Below are positions 1-8,146 of a stretch of 19,472 nucleotides of DNA, piece after piece. A program made the translations under genes and the position numbers. How positions within the stretch are numbered: position 1 is the stretch's first letter; each line of letters opens with the position of its first letter. Origin of the DNA: CAZTXD01 sp964617995 (GTDB lineage Bacteria; Actinomycetota; Acidimicrobiia; Spongiisociales; ZC4RG35); assembly GCA_964617995.1 (NCBI GenBank), contig CAZTXD010000061.1, positions 1 to 19,472 on the forward strand, given 5' to 3'. The notes beneath the pieces were generated by a model, which had not been told where the DNA came from, ran no database searches, and was given only the letters and a program-made list of their open reading frames with translations.

Positions 1-83
1 TGTTCCACACGATCTCCGATCGTGCGGGCTGCCCGGGAAGCGGCGCCGATGGCAGCGTAGGGGATCGCCGAGAACCTGGTCAT
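1..83 (-). CDS. Start of a leftward gene of unknown function (partial)
   Basis: An ATG on the minus strand at 83 is preceded by a good Shine-Dalgarno sequence (GGAGG at 94-90, six bases before the start). The reading frame then stays open to the window edge, giving 27 codons that begin MTRFSAIPYAAIGAAS. The remainder of the protein lies outside the window, so the family cannot be named. The visible residues are mildly hydrophobic and alanine-rich but do not form a convincing membrane segment. The gene is transcribed divergently from the transglycosylase-like gene at 228. The call rests on the ribosome-binding site and the open frame only. Confidence 0.5.
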   Translation of the reverse strand, partial: MTRFSAIPYAAIGAASRAARTIGDRVE

Positions 84-120
84 GGGGAACCTCCGATTAC
101 GTGGCGGTGTCCACCATTGT

Positions 121-167
121 GCTAGCAGCCGCAAGCACTCGCAAGTCCTACGCTTGCGGCTGCTAGC
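121..167. repeat. Perfect 16-bp inverted repeat with 15-nt spacer in a divergent intergenic region
   Basis: GCTAGCAGCCGCAAGC at 121-136 is repeated as its exact reverse complement at 152-167. A second CGCAAG copy sits in the spacer (140-145), 10 bp after the one in the left arm (130-135). No T-tract follows on either strand, and the repeat lies between two divergent starts, so it is not an obvious intrinsic terminator. The right arm overlaps a possible -35 element. It could be an operator or an extragenic palindrome; the sequence alone does not decide. Confidence 0.7.
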
Positions 168-183
168 GGCAGGGCGGTACCAT
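154..183 (+). promoter_or_regulatory. Possible promoter of the transglycosylase-ribD-like operon
   Basis: TTGCGG at 154-159 is followed after 18 bp by TACCAT at 178-183, which fits the TANNNT form of an actinobacterial -10 box. Transcription would start near 190, giving a leader of about 38 nt that contains GGAG at 219-222 before GTG 228. The -35 element lies inside the right arm of the 121-167 inverted repeat. Confidence 0.35.
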
Positions 184-227
184 TCACGCCGGGTCGTCGT
201 CCCCTTTTCCCTTCCCCTGGAGTGTTC

Positions 228-800
228 GTGTCGAGACTTCCTGCGCGCCTGTTCGCAATCTCCCTGATCATGTGTCTGTTCGTCCTGGGGTTCTCCGGAT
301 CGTCCGTGTCCCCGAGTCAATACCCGCCCGACGCCGGTGCCGCCGGGGTGGCGGCCTCGGCCGGGGGTGCCACGTTCCTCCATCTCGAGCCGGTCGTTCC
401 TCCCGGGAGCGAGATGAGCCCCACCGCTGCTTGTCGACCAGTCAACCGCTCCGGGTCTCGATGCGGCAGCGAGGACCCGCCGGGTGCCCGGGCGGGCGGC
501 ATGGCCGGGGTGGACCGGTGGCGTGCCCTGGTGAGTCGTTACTTCGCCGCCGACGACGTCGACCGGGCCCTCGACATCATCAGATGCGAGTCGAACGGCG
601 ATCCTCGCGCCGCCAACCCCGTATCGACCGCCAGGGGACTCTTCCAGCATCTCGCGAGCGCCTGGCCTGAACGGGCGGCCATGGCCGGCAGGCCCGGTGC
701 CGATATATTCGACCCCGAAGCCAACATCGCGGTGGCCGCCTGGCTCGTGTACGAGGGTGGCGGCTGGAGCCACTGGAACGCCTCCGGGCACTGCTGGTGA
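228..800 (+). CDS. Secreted lysozyme-like / SLT transglycosylase-domain protein
   Basis: The protein has 190 residues. An N-terminal hydrophobic stretch (about residues 5-28, LFAISLIMCLFVLGFSG) acts as a signal peptide or membrane anchor. A low-complexity Ala/Gly/Pro linker follows, then a C-terminal domain (about 95-190) with the lysozyme-like signature IIRCESNGDP, the RGLFQH segment and the ending WNASGHCW typical of actinobacterial transglycosylase-like proteins. The Glu in CESNGDP (about residue 121) is the expected catalytic acid, so the likely role is peptidoglycan glycan-strand cleavage outside the membrane. GTG 228 is chosen because GGAG (219-222) lies five bases before it; an in-frame GTG at 222 would overlap that site. 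Four cysteines in the mature part could form disulphides. The stop overlaps the next start in a GTGA, implying coupled translation. The family is fairly sure; the activity is inferred. Confidence 0.8.
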   Translation: MSRLPARLFAISLIMCLFVLGFSGSSVSPSQYPPDAGAAGVAASAGGATFLHLEPVVPPGSEMSPTAACRPVNRSGSRCGSEDPPGARAGGMAGVDRWRALVSRYFAADDVDRALDIIRCESNGDPRAANPVSTARGLFQHLASAWPERAAMAGRPGADIFDPEANIAVAAWLVYEGGGWSHWNASGHCW

Positions 801-1561
801 GCACCGGGGGCGGTAGCGTCAGTGCGGTGATCACTTCCATATATCCGGACCCGCACGCAGAGATCACCGACCTGTTCGGCTATCTCCTCGCTGCCCACCG
901 GCCCGGGGGCAGGCGGTTGATGCTGAACATGATCGCCAGCATCGACGGGGCGATCTCCTGGGACGGCAGGTCGAGTCGTCTCGGTGACGACGACGATCGG
1001 GAGTTCTTCCATGCCCTCCGGGCCACCTGCGATGCCGTACTCGTGGGCGCCGGAACAGTTCGGTCCGAGACCTACCACCCGATCCGTTTTCCCGAGAGCT
1101 TCGTCGCCAGGCGTAGATCGCTCGGACTCTCCGATGCTCCCGAGCTCGCCATCGTCAGCCAGAGCCTCGACCTGGATCCGTTCGCCCCGGTGTTCTCCGA
1201 TCCCGACAGACGACCGCTGGTGCTCACGGGAGCCGATGCTCCGCCGACAGGGGAACTGGCCGATCGGGCGGATCTCGTGGTGGCCGGTGAGACCGGAGTC
1301 GACCCCCCGAACGCACTCGACGCGCTGTTCGATCGAGGTCACGAGGTGATTCTCTGCGAGGGCGGGCCCACACTCAACGGGCGGCTCGTCCAGGCGGACC
1401 TGGTCGACGAGATGAACCTGACGATCTCGCCGATCATGCTGGCCGGTGACTCGGGACGCCTTGCCCGGGGTGGTGCTCCGTATCCGCTCGCCTTTCGCCT
1501 CGAGCGCCTCCTGGCGGGTGATCGAATGCTCTTCGTGAGGTACCTCAGAGAGGGACGGTGA
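797..1561 (+). CDS. RibD C-terminal-domain / dihydrofolate-reductase-fold reductase
   Basis: The 254-residue protein matches the reductase half of RibD. It has the N-terminal motif LNMIASIDGAISWDGRSS, the cofactor-binding stretch CDAVLVGAGTVRSE, and the C-terminal segment CEGGPTLNGRLVQADLVDE. Known members use NAD(P)H to reduce 5-amino-6-ribosylamino-uracil phosphate in riboflavin synthesis, or other small heterocycles. The deaminase domain of full-length RibD is absent and no other rib gene is nearby, so this may be a stand-alone pyrimidine-type reductase rather than the dedicated riboflavin enzyme. Translation starts at GTG 797, overlapping the previous stop; an in-frame GTG at 827 is an alternative. 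The last 17 bases overlap the 3' end of the GH65 gene on the opposite strand. Confidence 0.8.
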   Translation: MSTGGGSVSAVITSIYPDPHAEITDLFGYLLAAHRPGGRRLMLNMIASIDGAISWDGRSSRLGDDDDREFFHALRATCDAVLVGAGTVRSETYHPIRFPESFVARRRSLGLSDAPELAIVSQSLDLDPFAPVFSDPDRRPLVLTGADAPPTGELADRADLVVAGETGVDPPNALDALFDRGHEVILCEGGPTLNGRLVQADLVDEMNLTISPIMLAGDSGRLARGGAPYPLAFRLERLLAGDRMLFVRYLREGR

Positions 1562-3866
1562 TACCCTGCGAGGTGGCGATGTGTGACCGACCGCGGATCG
1601 ACACCTCGAAGTCGGGCCCGTCGGTGGCGATCGAGAGGCGGTCGTGGTCGATGTCGAGCGACAGCGTCACGCCCCGCACGACCATCTTGAAGACGATGGC
1701 CCGCCACTCGGCCGGTAGTCGAGGGTCGAAGCTGATGTCTCCACCGGTGTCGCGCATCCCCGCCATCCCGTAGACGAGGGCCATCCACACACCTCCCGCC
1801 GAGGCCAGGTGGACTCCGTCTGTGGTGTTGCGGTGGAGGTCGGCCAGATCGGTGAAGAGCGCCGTCCGGAAGTAGCGCATTGCCAGATCCGGCTCACCGA
1901 TCTCGGCCGCCATGATCGCCTGAACGCAGGCCGACAGCGACGAGTCCCCGGTCGTGAGAGGGTCGTAGTACTCGAAGTTCGATTTCTTCAGGTCGGGGGT
2001 GAAGTTCTCGCCCAGCAAGAACGTCGCCATGACGACGTCGGCTTGCTTGAGGACCTGGTAGCGGTAGATCACGAGCGGGTGGAAGTGCAACAGCAGCGGA
2101 TAGCGGTCGGGGGTTACCGTCTCGAAGGCCCACCGCTCCTTGGCCAGGAATGTCTCGTCTTGTTTCGTGATCCGGAAACCGTCGTCGTAGGGGACGTACA
2201 TCTCCCTGCCGGCCGCCAGCCAGTCGTAGACCTCGTGGCTCTCCAGGTGGAGGCGCCTCTCGAGCTCGGCCCACCGCTGGGGTTGCTCGACGCGCATCCG
2301 CTCCACCGAGGAGGCGGCGTAGAGCAGGTTCATCTGCGCCATCAGATTCGTGTAGGCATTGTCGTCGACCAGCGGTGTGTACTCGTCGGGCCCGGTGACG
2401 CCGTAGATGTGGAAAGCGCCGTCGCGATGAAACCCGAGATCCGTCCACATCCTCGCCGTCTCGATGAGGATCTCGACGCCGATGTCCCACAGGAGCTGTT
2501 CGTCACCGGTCACCTCCACGTACTTGCGCACGGCGTAGGCGATGTCGGCGTTGATGTGGTATTGGGCGGTCCCGGCGGCGTAGTAGGCGCTGGCCTCATG
2601 GCCGTTGATCGTCCTCCAGGGGAACAGCGCTCCACGCAGCGACAGCTCGACCGCCCGGTCCCGGGCCTCGTCGAGCATTCCGTGCCGGAACTGGAGCAGC
2701 TTGGCGGCCACGGACGGGTTGGTGTAGACGAGGAACGGAAGCACGAATATCTCGGTGTCCCAGAAGTAGTGGCCTTCGTAGGCCTGTCCCGTCACTCCCT
2801 TGGCGGCGATTCCGGTCCCGTTGATGTGCGCCGACGCCTGGTGGAGTTGGAAGAGGATCCATCGCACCGCCTGCTGCACCGCCTTGTCGGTGCCGATGTG
2901 GATGTCCGCCTGGTCCCAGAAGCGCTGCCAGGCCGCCTCGTGGGCAGCTGCCGCCGAGTCGAAGCCGGCCGTGGCGGCGACATGGACGGAGTCCTCGGTG
3001 TGGTCGATTCCCCTCTCCGACCCGACCTCGTAGACCGTGAACGTGTCGAGAGTTGCCGGCTCGCCGGCGTCGAGATCCATGGAGAATGTCGCATGGGGGT
3101 GATCCGGGTGCTCGGTGAGCTCGGTCTTGCTCTGAAGGTCGAGTCGATGAGTCATCGACACCGCCAGGTGGATCCGGGATTGAACCGTCTCGTATCCCAT
3201 CGAGATGGTTCGGTCGTCGAGCCGCATGCCGGTGGGTTCCAGCACACGGCGACCGAAGTTCTTGGCCCGCCGCGGATCGAACTCCGCCGCGGCCGGCTCC
3301 AGGTAATCGGTGTCCTGTCGATTTATGAGCTGCGACATGATCGTGACCCTGGCGGGAGAATCCACTTCCACCCGGAGGCGGCAGGCGACCAGGTCGGGCT
3401 GGACGATCGACACGAGACGGATGGCGGTGACTTCGACACCGATCCCGTCATGTGTCGTCCATCGGTAATGGTGGCTGAGGGTGCCGGTCCGGAAGTCCAG
3501 CCGGCGTTCCCAGTCGGAGATGTCCGATGTGTCGAAGTCCGCCACCTCACCGTTCACCGATAGGCGGGCAGGCGTCGGGTCGGGTGCGTAGACGATCGTC
3601 TGACCGGCGGTGGCGAAACCGAAGGCGGCTTCGGGATACATGATGGGCCACGATTCGTAGAAGCCGTTGATGAGCACACCCGGCTGGTGGGTGGGTCGAT
3701 CCTGATGGAACGATCCCCGCACACCGACCCGACCGTTACCCAGAGCGAACACCGACTCGAGGAGAGAGGTGAGCTCGGGGGTGTAGGTCGTTTCGACGAT
3801 CGCCCAACGATCGATCGGATAGGTATCGTGGGGGAGCTCCGAGACGATGGTGTCGGTCGGGTTCAT
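1545..3866 (-). CDS. Glycoside hydrolase family 65 disaccharide phosphorylase (maltose/trehalose/kojibiose type)
   Basis: This 773-residue cytoplasmic enzyme has the usual GH65 layout and length: an N-terminal beta-sandwich (about 1-300), a linker, an (alpha/alpha)6 barrel (about 325-690) and a C-terminal beta-sheet cap. Diagnostic motifs include YFWDTEIF (about 367-374) and TGPDEYTPLVDDNAYTN, whose Glu495 is the expected general acid. TGDSSLSACVQA (639-650) is the likely phosphate-binding region. The reaction splits an alpha-linked glucose disaccharide with phosphate to beta-glucose 1-phosphate plus glucose. Substrate specificity (maltose, trehalose, kojibiose, nigerose) cannot be read by eye. 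The start at 3866 has an AGGAG site upstream and overlaps the pgmB stop in an ATGA, so the two are translated together. The open frame continues upstream to 4388, but that part is only a shadow of pgmB. Confidence 0.92.
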   Translation of the reverse strand: MNPTDTIVSELPHDTYPIDRWAIVETTYTPELTSLLESVFALGNGRVGVRGSFHQDRPTHQPGVLINGFYESWPIMYPEAAFGFATAGQTIVYAPDPTPARLSVNGEVADFDTSDISDWERRLDFRTGTLSHHYRWTTHDGIGVEVTAIRLVSIVQPDLVACRLRVEVDSPARVTIMSQLINRQDTDYLEPAAAEFDPRRAKNFGRRVLEPTGMRLDDRTISMGYETVQSRIHLAVSMTHRLDLQSKTELTEHPDHPHATFSMDLDAGEPATLDTFTVYEVGSERGIDHTEDSVHVAATAGFDSAAAAHEAAWQRFWDQADIHIGTDKAVQQAVRWILFQLHQASAHINGTGIAAKGVTGQAYEGHYFWDTEIFVLPFLVYTNPSVAAKLLQFRHGMLDEARDRAVELSLRGALFPWRTINGHEASAYYAAGTAQYHINADIAYAVRKYVEVTGDEQLLWDIGVEILIETARMWTDLGFHRDGAFHIYGVTGPDEYTPLVDDNAYTNLMAQMNLLYAASSVERMRVEQPQRWAELERRLHLESHEVYDWLAAGREMYVPYDDGFRITKQDETFLAKERWAFETVTPDRYPLLLHFHPLVIYRYQVLKQADVVMATFLLGENFTPDLKKSNFEYYDPLTTGDSSLSACVQAIMAAEIGEPDLAMRYFRTALFTDLADLHRNTTDGVHLASAGGVWMALVYGMAGMRDTGGDISFDPRLPAEWRAIVFKMVVRGVTLSLDIDHDRLSIATDGPDFEVSIRGRSHIATSQGITVPL

Positions 3867-4630
3867 CGCGGATCTCCTGAGGGAGGCGCCTGCTCGTGCT
3901 CCGGGATCAGCTCGGCGAGGTCTCCAACCACCAGATCCGCACCGGCGGAACGGAGGCCGCCGGGGTCGTGATGGCGGTCGACACCGACCACCAACCCGAA
4001 GCCGCCCCGCACACCGGCTTCGACACCGGCAACGGCATCCTCCAGCACCACGGTGTCCCGCGGATCGGCACCCAGGCGCCGCGCCGCCTCCAGGAATGGG
4101 TCCGGCTCGGGTTTTCCCCTCAGCCCCAGCTCGGTCGCCACCACACCGTCGACGGTGGCATCGAAACGGTCGTCGATACCGGCGGCGGCGAGGACCTCGC
4201 GGGCGTTGGCCGACGCCGACACCACGGCCAAGTCCAGGTCGAGACGAGACAGGTGATCGAGGAGGGCTACCGAGCCGGGATAAGGATCCACGCCGTCCTC
4301 GGCGAGGATCTTCGTCACGAGGCTGTTCTTGAGGTTGCCGATGGCGCAGATGGTGTCCCTCCCGGGGTCGTCGGAGGGGTCTCCCCACGCCAGTTCGATT
4401 CCCCGCGAGGCGAGGAAAGTAGCCACGCCGTCATAGCGCGGGCGGCCGTCGACATGGGCCCGGTACTCGGCGTCGGCGTCGAACGGTGTGTAGTCGGGCC
4501 CCGTCAGGTGCTCGAGGGCGTCGTCGAAGGCGCGCTTCCAGGCCGCGGCATGGACCTTGGCAGTTGGAGTGAGGACACCGTCGAGGTCGAAGAGGACGGC
4601 ATCGAAAGCGGTCCATTCGACGGGGGTCAC
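3863..4630 (-). CDS. pgmB: Beta-phosphoglucomutase, HAD superfamily
   Basis: The 255-residue protein carries all HAD motifs. The nucleophile motif is FDLDGVLTPT, with Asp15 accepting the phosphoryl group and Asp17 acting as acid/base. VVSASAN is motif II, GKPEPD holds the motif III Lys, and VLEDAVAGVEAG is the Mg-binding motif IV. The cap region contains GRPRYDGVATFLASRG, characteristic of bacterial beta-phosphoglucomutases. It converts beta-glucose 1-phosphate, the product of GH65 phosphorylases, to glucose 6-phosphate. The downstream GH65 gene overlaps it by 4 bp, which strongly supports this role. I chose GTG 4630 because it has GGAG seven bases upstream and begins just before the conserved core. 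Longer in-frame starts up to 4708 would run into the small upstream gene. Confidence 0.9.
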   Translation of the reverse strand: MTPVEWTAFDAVLFDLDGVLTPTAKVHAAAWKRAFDDALEHLTGPDYTPFDADAEYRAHVDGRPRYDGVATFLASRGIELAWGDPSDDPGRDTICAIGNLKNSLVTKILAEDGVDPYPGSVALLDHLSRLDLDLAVVSASANAREVLAAAGIDDRFDATVDGVVATELGLRGKPEPDPFLEAARRLGADPRDTVVLEDAVAGVEAGVRGGFGLVVGVDRHHDPGGLRSAGADLVVGDLAELIPEHEQAPPSGDPR

Positions 4631-4673
4631 GATTTGGCTCCGACGGGAGGGACGGGAAGGGGGCAGGAGAGCC

Positions 4674-4880
4674 TCAGCGGGCCGCCGAGCCATCAACGCG
4701 GGCCACACCGGCGCCGGCCTCCTCGGATACGATGTCGGAGAGAGGGAACTGGACGGTGCGACCCGCCAGAGCGAACGGCTCAGTGAGCAGCATGTCCATA
4801 GTCGCCGGTCCCCGGCACACGATGTGGCCGGTATAGGAGTGGGAGCCGGTGTCGGTTTCGATGGTGACGGTGACGATCAT
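4674..4880 (-). CDS. Small protein of unknown function
   Basis: A 68-residue frame starts at ATG 4880 with a weak AGGA site three to six bases upstream and ends 43 bases before pgmB. I do not recognise the family. The sequence begins MIVTVTIETDTGSHSYTG, looks like alternating beta strands in its first 45 residues, and ends in an Ala/Gly-rich tail. It has no membrane segment and only one cysteine. It reads in the same direction as pgmB and the phosphorylase and is probably the first gene of that transcript. An in-frame start at 4955 would add a charged, disordered extension and is less likely. It could still be a chance frame. Confidence 0.45.
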   Translation of the reverse strand: MIVTVTIETDTGSHSYTGHIVCRGPATMDMLLTEPFALAGRTVQFPLSDIVSEEAGAGVARVDGSAAR

Positions 4881-5056
4881 GTCCTGTCTCGCATGTCGGT
4901 TCTCGCGATCAACGGATGACTTGTCGCGGGTCTCGTTTCGTCTATCCATCGGCAACCCCAGCCCGCTACCGAAGTGCCTTCGTCCATGCTGCCACGACGA
5001 AACGCGAATTTGAAGGACCCGACCGGGGGCCTAGCGGCCCATCCTCGGAAACGACC

Positions 5057-5091
5057 CCTTTACACCTCCATTATCGGCAAGGCGATACCGT
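5057..5091 (+). promoter_or_regulatory. Possible autoregulated promoter of the two-component operon
   Basis: CCTTTA at 5057-5062 and CCATTA at 5068-5073 form an imperfect direct repeat with an 11-bp period. After exactly 12 bp comes TACCGT (5086-5091), a TANNNT -10 candidate. The start codon of the response regulator follows nine bases later with no Shine-Dalgarno sequence, suggesting a leaderless or nearly leaderless mRNA. The spacing is identical to that of the repeat in front of the htrA-like gene at 6949-6983, although the half-sites here are weaker. Confidence 0.35.
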
Positions 5092-5100
5092 CTAGTCCAA

Positions 5101-5778
5101 ATGCGGCTGTTGCTCGTCGAGGACGAGGCGGATCTCGCCTCCGCCATTGCCCGCGGCCTGCGGCGGGAGGGCCACGCCGTGGATGTCGCCGGAACGGTCG
5201 GTGACGCCGAGATGCGGCTCACCTCGACCGAGTACGACCTCCTGCTCCTCGACTGGAACCTCCCCGACGGCGCCGGGGTTGACATCTGCCGGGCCGTCAC
5301 CCACGGGCACCTCGAGCTGTTCGGCACAGAGCGCCCGCGGGTGCTGATGCTGACGGCTCGCGACGAGGTGGAGGACCGGGTCGTAGGGCTCGATTCCGGT
5401 GCCGACGACTACGTCGTCAAGCCTTTCGCGTTCGCCGAACTGGCCGCTCGGGTTCGGGCGTTGCTCCGGCGCGACGATGTGGGCTCCCCCATGCTGGCCA
5501 TCGGGGACCTCACCCTCGACCCGAGCCGGTTCGAAGCCACCCAGGCGGGGGGTCGCCTCGAGCTGACGGCAAAGGAGTTCTCGCTGCTGCACTACTTCAT
5601 GACCCATCCTGGAGTCGTGCTGTCACAGGAGACCCTGCTCGAACACGTCTGGGACGAGATGACCGACCCGTTCACCAACGTGGTACGTGTGACGATCTCC
5701 AACCTGCGGCGCAAGCTGATCCATCCTGAGGTCCTCGAGACGGTTCCCGGTCGCGGATACCGTTTGATCGAGAGATGA
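5101..5778 (+). CDS. OmpR/PhoB-family response regulator
   Basis: The 225-residue protein has an N-terminal receiver domain (1-120) with acidic pocket residues Glu7/Asp8, phospho-acceptor Asp51 (LLLLDWNLPDG), Thr85 and Lys107 (VVKPF). A C-terminal winged-helix DNA-binding domain (about 130-225) contains ELTAKEFSLLHYF, the recognition-helix region NVVRVTISNLRRKL and the closing VPGRGYRL hairpin. All phosphorylation residues are present, so it should be a functional phosphorelay output. It overlaps the kinase gene by 4 bp (ATGA), and the pair precedes an HtrA-type protease, like envelope-stress systems such as mycobacterial MprAB-PepD or proteobacterial CpxRA-DegP. Orthology to either is not claimed. 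Direct repeats before its own start and before the protease gene are candidate binding sites. Confidence 0.93.
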   Translation: MRLLLVEDEADLASAIARGLRREGHAVDVAGTVGDAEMRLTSTEYDLLLLDWNLPDGAGVDICRAVTHGHLELFGTERPRVLMLTARDEVEDRVVGLDSGADDYVVKPFAFAELAARVRALLRRDDVGSPMLAIGDLTLDPSRFEATQAGGRLELTAKEFSLLHYFMTHPGVVLSQETLLEHVWDEMTDPFTNVVRVTISNLRRKLIHPEVLETVPGRGYRLIER

Positions 5779-6935
5779 GCGGCTACCTCGCTTTCGTCCG
5801 GTCGATCCGGTTCCGGCTGTCCATCCTCTACTCCTCGGTTGTGTTCGGGCTGGGGGCCGCGATCCTCGGCGTCACTTACTTCTTCATCCGGCGCAGCCTC
5901 CGCCGGCTGCCCATCACCTACGACAGCCGGCTGGCCATCATCAACGGTCGGCCCTTCATCGCCCAGACCATCGATGTCGATACCGCCCAGTTGCTGGAAC
6001 AGGGGATCACCGATCGGGCGCTGTCGCTGCTATCCGATTACCTGCTGATCGGACTCGGAGTCCTCTTTCTCCTCTCACTCATCGTCGGCTGGGTCATAGC
6101 CGGCCGGGCGCTCCGCCCGGTGGAGGCCATCACCACCGTCGCCCGGGAGATCCAGGCGTCCGATCTGTCCCGTCGGATCGACCACCGGGGACCCGACGAC
6201 GAGCTGGGTCGCCTGGCCGCGACCTTCGACGGGATGCTGGAGCGTCTCGAAGCCGCTTTCAGCGCCCAACGGCGCTTCCTGGCCGACACGTCCCATGATC
6301 TGCGCACCCCCCTGGCGGTGATCCGATCCAACATCGATGTGCTGTCCGACGATCCCGACGCCGGCCTCGACGACTGGCGGGAGGCGGGAGCGGTCGTCCA
6401 GCGCAACGCCGAGCGCATGGGCGACATGATCGACGACTTGCTGGCCACCGCCCGGCTCGAAGCCCGGGCGGCCGCCAAGGTTGAGATCGACCTGGCCGAG
6501 CTGGTTGCTGAAGCAGCCGCCGAGTTGGCTCCGAGAGGGCTCGAGAGCGGCGTCTCCGTCGAATCCAACCCGCTGCCGGCCGTTATAGAGGGGGTGCCTC
6601 AATCGCTGCGTAGGGCGATATCCAATCTGGTCGACAACGCTCTCCGGGCCGCTCCTCCCGCTACCCGGATCGTGCTGGCATCGGGAGCCGACACCGCCTG
6701 GGCCTGGGTAGCCGTGGCCGACGAAGGAGAGGGGATCGACCCGGCGGTACTCGACAATGACAGACGGAGGGGTCTCGGGCTGTCGATAGTGCGACAGATC
6801 GTCGAGGCTCACGGTGGCAGCCTGACCGCCCATACCGGTGAGATACGGGGCTCCACGATAGTGATGTGGCTACCCCGCGATCCGGCTCAGGCCATCGTCA
6901 CGCCTCACCCTCCCGGCCTCCCGCCGGGCAACTGA
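5775..6935 (+). CDS. Sensor histidine kinase with HAMP domain
   Basis: This 386-residue membrane kinase has a transmembrane helix at about 15-37, a short extracytoplasmic sensor loop of roughly 50 residues (about 38-87) and a second helix at about 88-110. HAMP follows (about 110-165, beginning RALRPVEAI), then the dimerisation/phosphoacceptor region with DTSHDLRTPL (His174). The ATPase domain shows an N box (NLVDNALRA, 284-292), a G1 box (DEGEGID) and a G2 box (GLGLSIV). It should autophosphorylate His174 and pass phosphate to Asp51 of the adjacent regulator. The small sensor loop suggests sensing at or in the membrane rather than binding of a large ligand. The C-terminal 16 residues after the ATPase domain are Pro-rich and probably disordered. 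It is translationally coupled to the regulator. Confidence 0.93.
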   Translation: MSGYLAFVRSIRFRLSILYSSVVFGLGAAILGVTYFFIRRSLRRLPITYDSRLAIINGRPFIAQTIDVDTAQLLEQGITDRALSLLSDYLLIGLGVLFLLSLIVGWVIAGRALRPVEAITTVAREIQASDLSRRIDHRGPDDELGRLAATFDGMLERLEAAFSAQRRFLADTSHDLRTPLAVIRSNIDVLSDDPDAGLDDWREAGAVVQRNAERMGDMIDDLLATARLEARAAAKVEIDLAELVAEAAAELAPRGLESGVSVESNPLPAVIEGVPQSLRRAISNLVDNALRAAPPATRIVLASGADTAWAWVAVADEGEGIDPAVLDNDRRRGLGLSIVRQIVEAHGGSLTAHTGEIRGSTIVMWLPRDPAQAIVTPHPPGLPPGN

Positions 6936-6948
6936 TACGAGGCTCCGG

Positions 6949-6983
6949 TGTTTACGGCCGGTTTACGGCGGGCTCGTTAGCTT
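6949..6983 (+). promoter_or_regulatory. Direct-repeat response-regulator box and promoter of the htrA-like gene
   Basis: TGTTTA (6949-6954), five bases, then GGTTTA (6960-6965) make a tandem repeat that extends to GTTTACGGCCG / GTTTACGGCGG (10 of 11 identical, 11-bp period). Twelve bases further on is TAGCTT (6978-6983), a TANNNT -10 candidate. A transcript starting near 6990 would have a 20-nt leader containing AAGGAGG at 6994-7000. This layout matches what I recall of the enterobacterial PhoP box, (T/G)GTTTA-N5-(T/G)GTTTA placed about 12 bp before the -10. Which regulator binds here is inferred from proximity to the two-component operon. Confidence 0.6.
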
Positions 6984-7010
6984 GCCGACCGAGAAGGAGG
7001 TCTTGCCACG

Positions 7011-8078
<1,068 letters not shown>

Positions 8079-8126
8079 TCTTCGCCTGCCCGGGCCGGAA
8101 CCCCGAATCGAGTGCCGAGCGCCGCC

Positions 8127-8146
8127 GCGCCCGTGGCTACGGGCGC
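8127..8146. terminator. Hairpin between convergent htrA-like and APH genes, possible terminator
   Basis: A perfect 8-bp GC-rich stem (GCGCCCGT at 8127-8134 with ACGGGCGC at 8139-8146) encloses a 4-nt loop, 49 bases after the htrA-like stop. The stop codon of the leftward APH-family gene (8139-8137) straddles the loop edge. No T-run follows on either strand, so it would be an atypical terminator, possibly bidirectional. Confidence 0.35.

Noticed and set aside
539..1342. Minus-strand open frame of 267 codons across the transglycosylase and reductase genes
   Set aside because: It spans two well-supported plus-strand genes in antisense and shows no motif.
1809..3563. Plus-strand open frame of 584 codons
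   Set aside because: It lies entirely antisense to the GH65 gene. Its composition (Val/Arg/Gly-rich) and lack of motifs mark it as a shadow caused by high GC.
3867..4388. Upstream extension of the GH65 reading frame by 174 codons
   Set aside because: It is the antiphase shadow of pgmB: Arg/Pro-rich, no family resemblance, and the GH65 N-terminus with its own AGGAG site begins at 3866.
4631..4708. N-terminal extension of pgmB
   Set aside because: The extra residues are Arg/Pro-rich, the extension overlaps the end of the small upstream gene, and GTG 4630 has a better-placed GGAG site.
5027..5040. GGGCC-TAGC-GGCCC hairpin upstream of the response regulator
   Set aside because: A five-base GC stem with no T-tract is expected by chance in DNA this GC-rich, and it does not align with any gene end.
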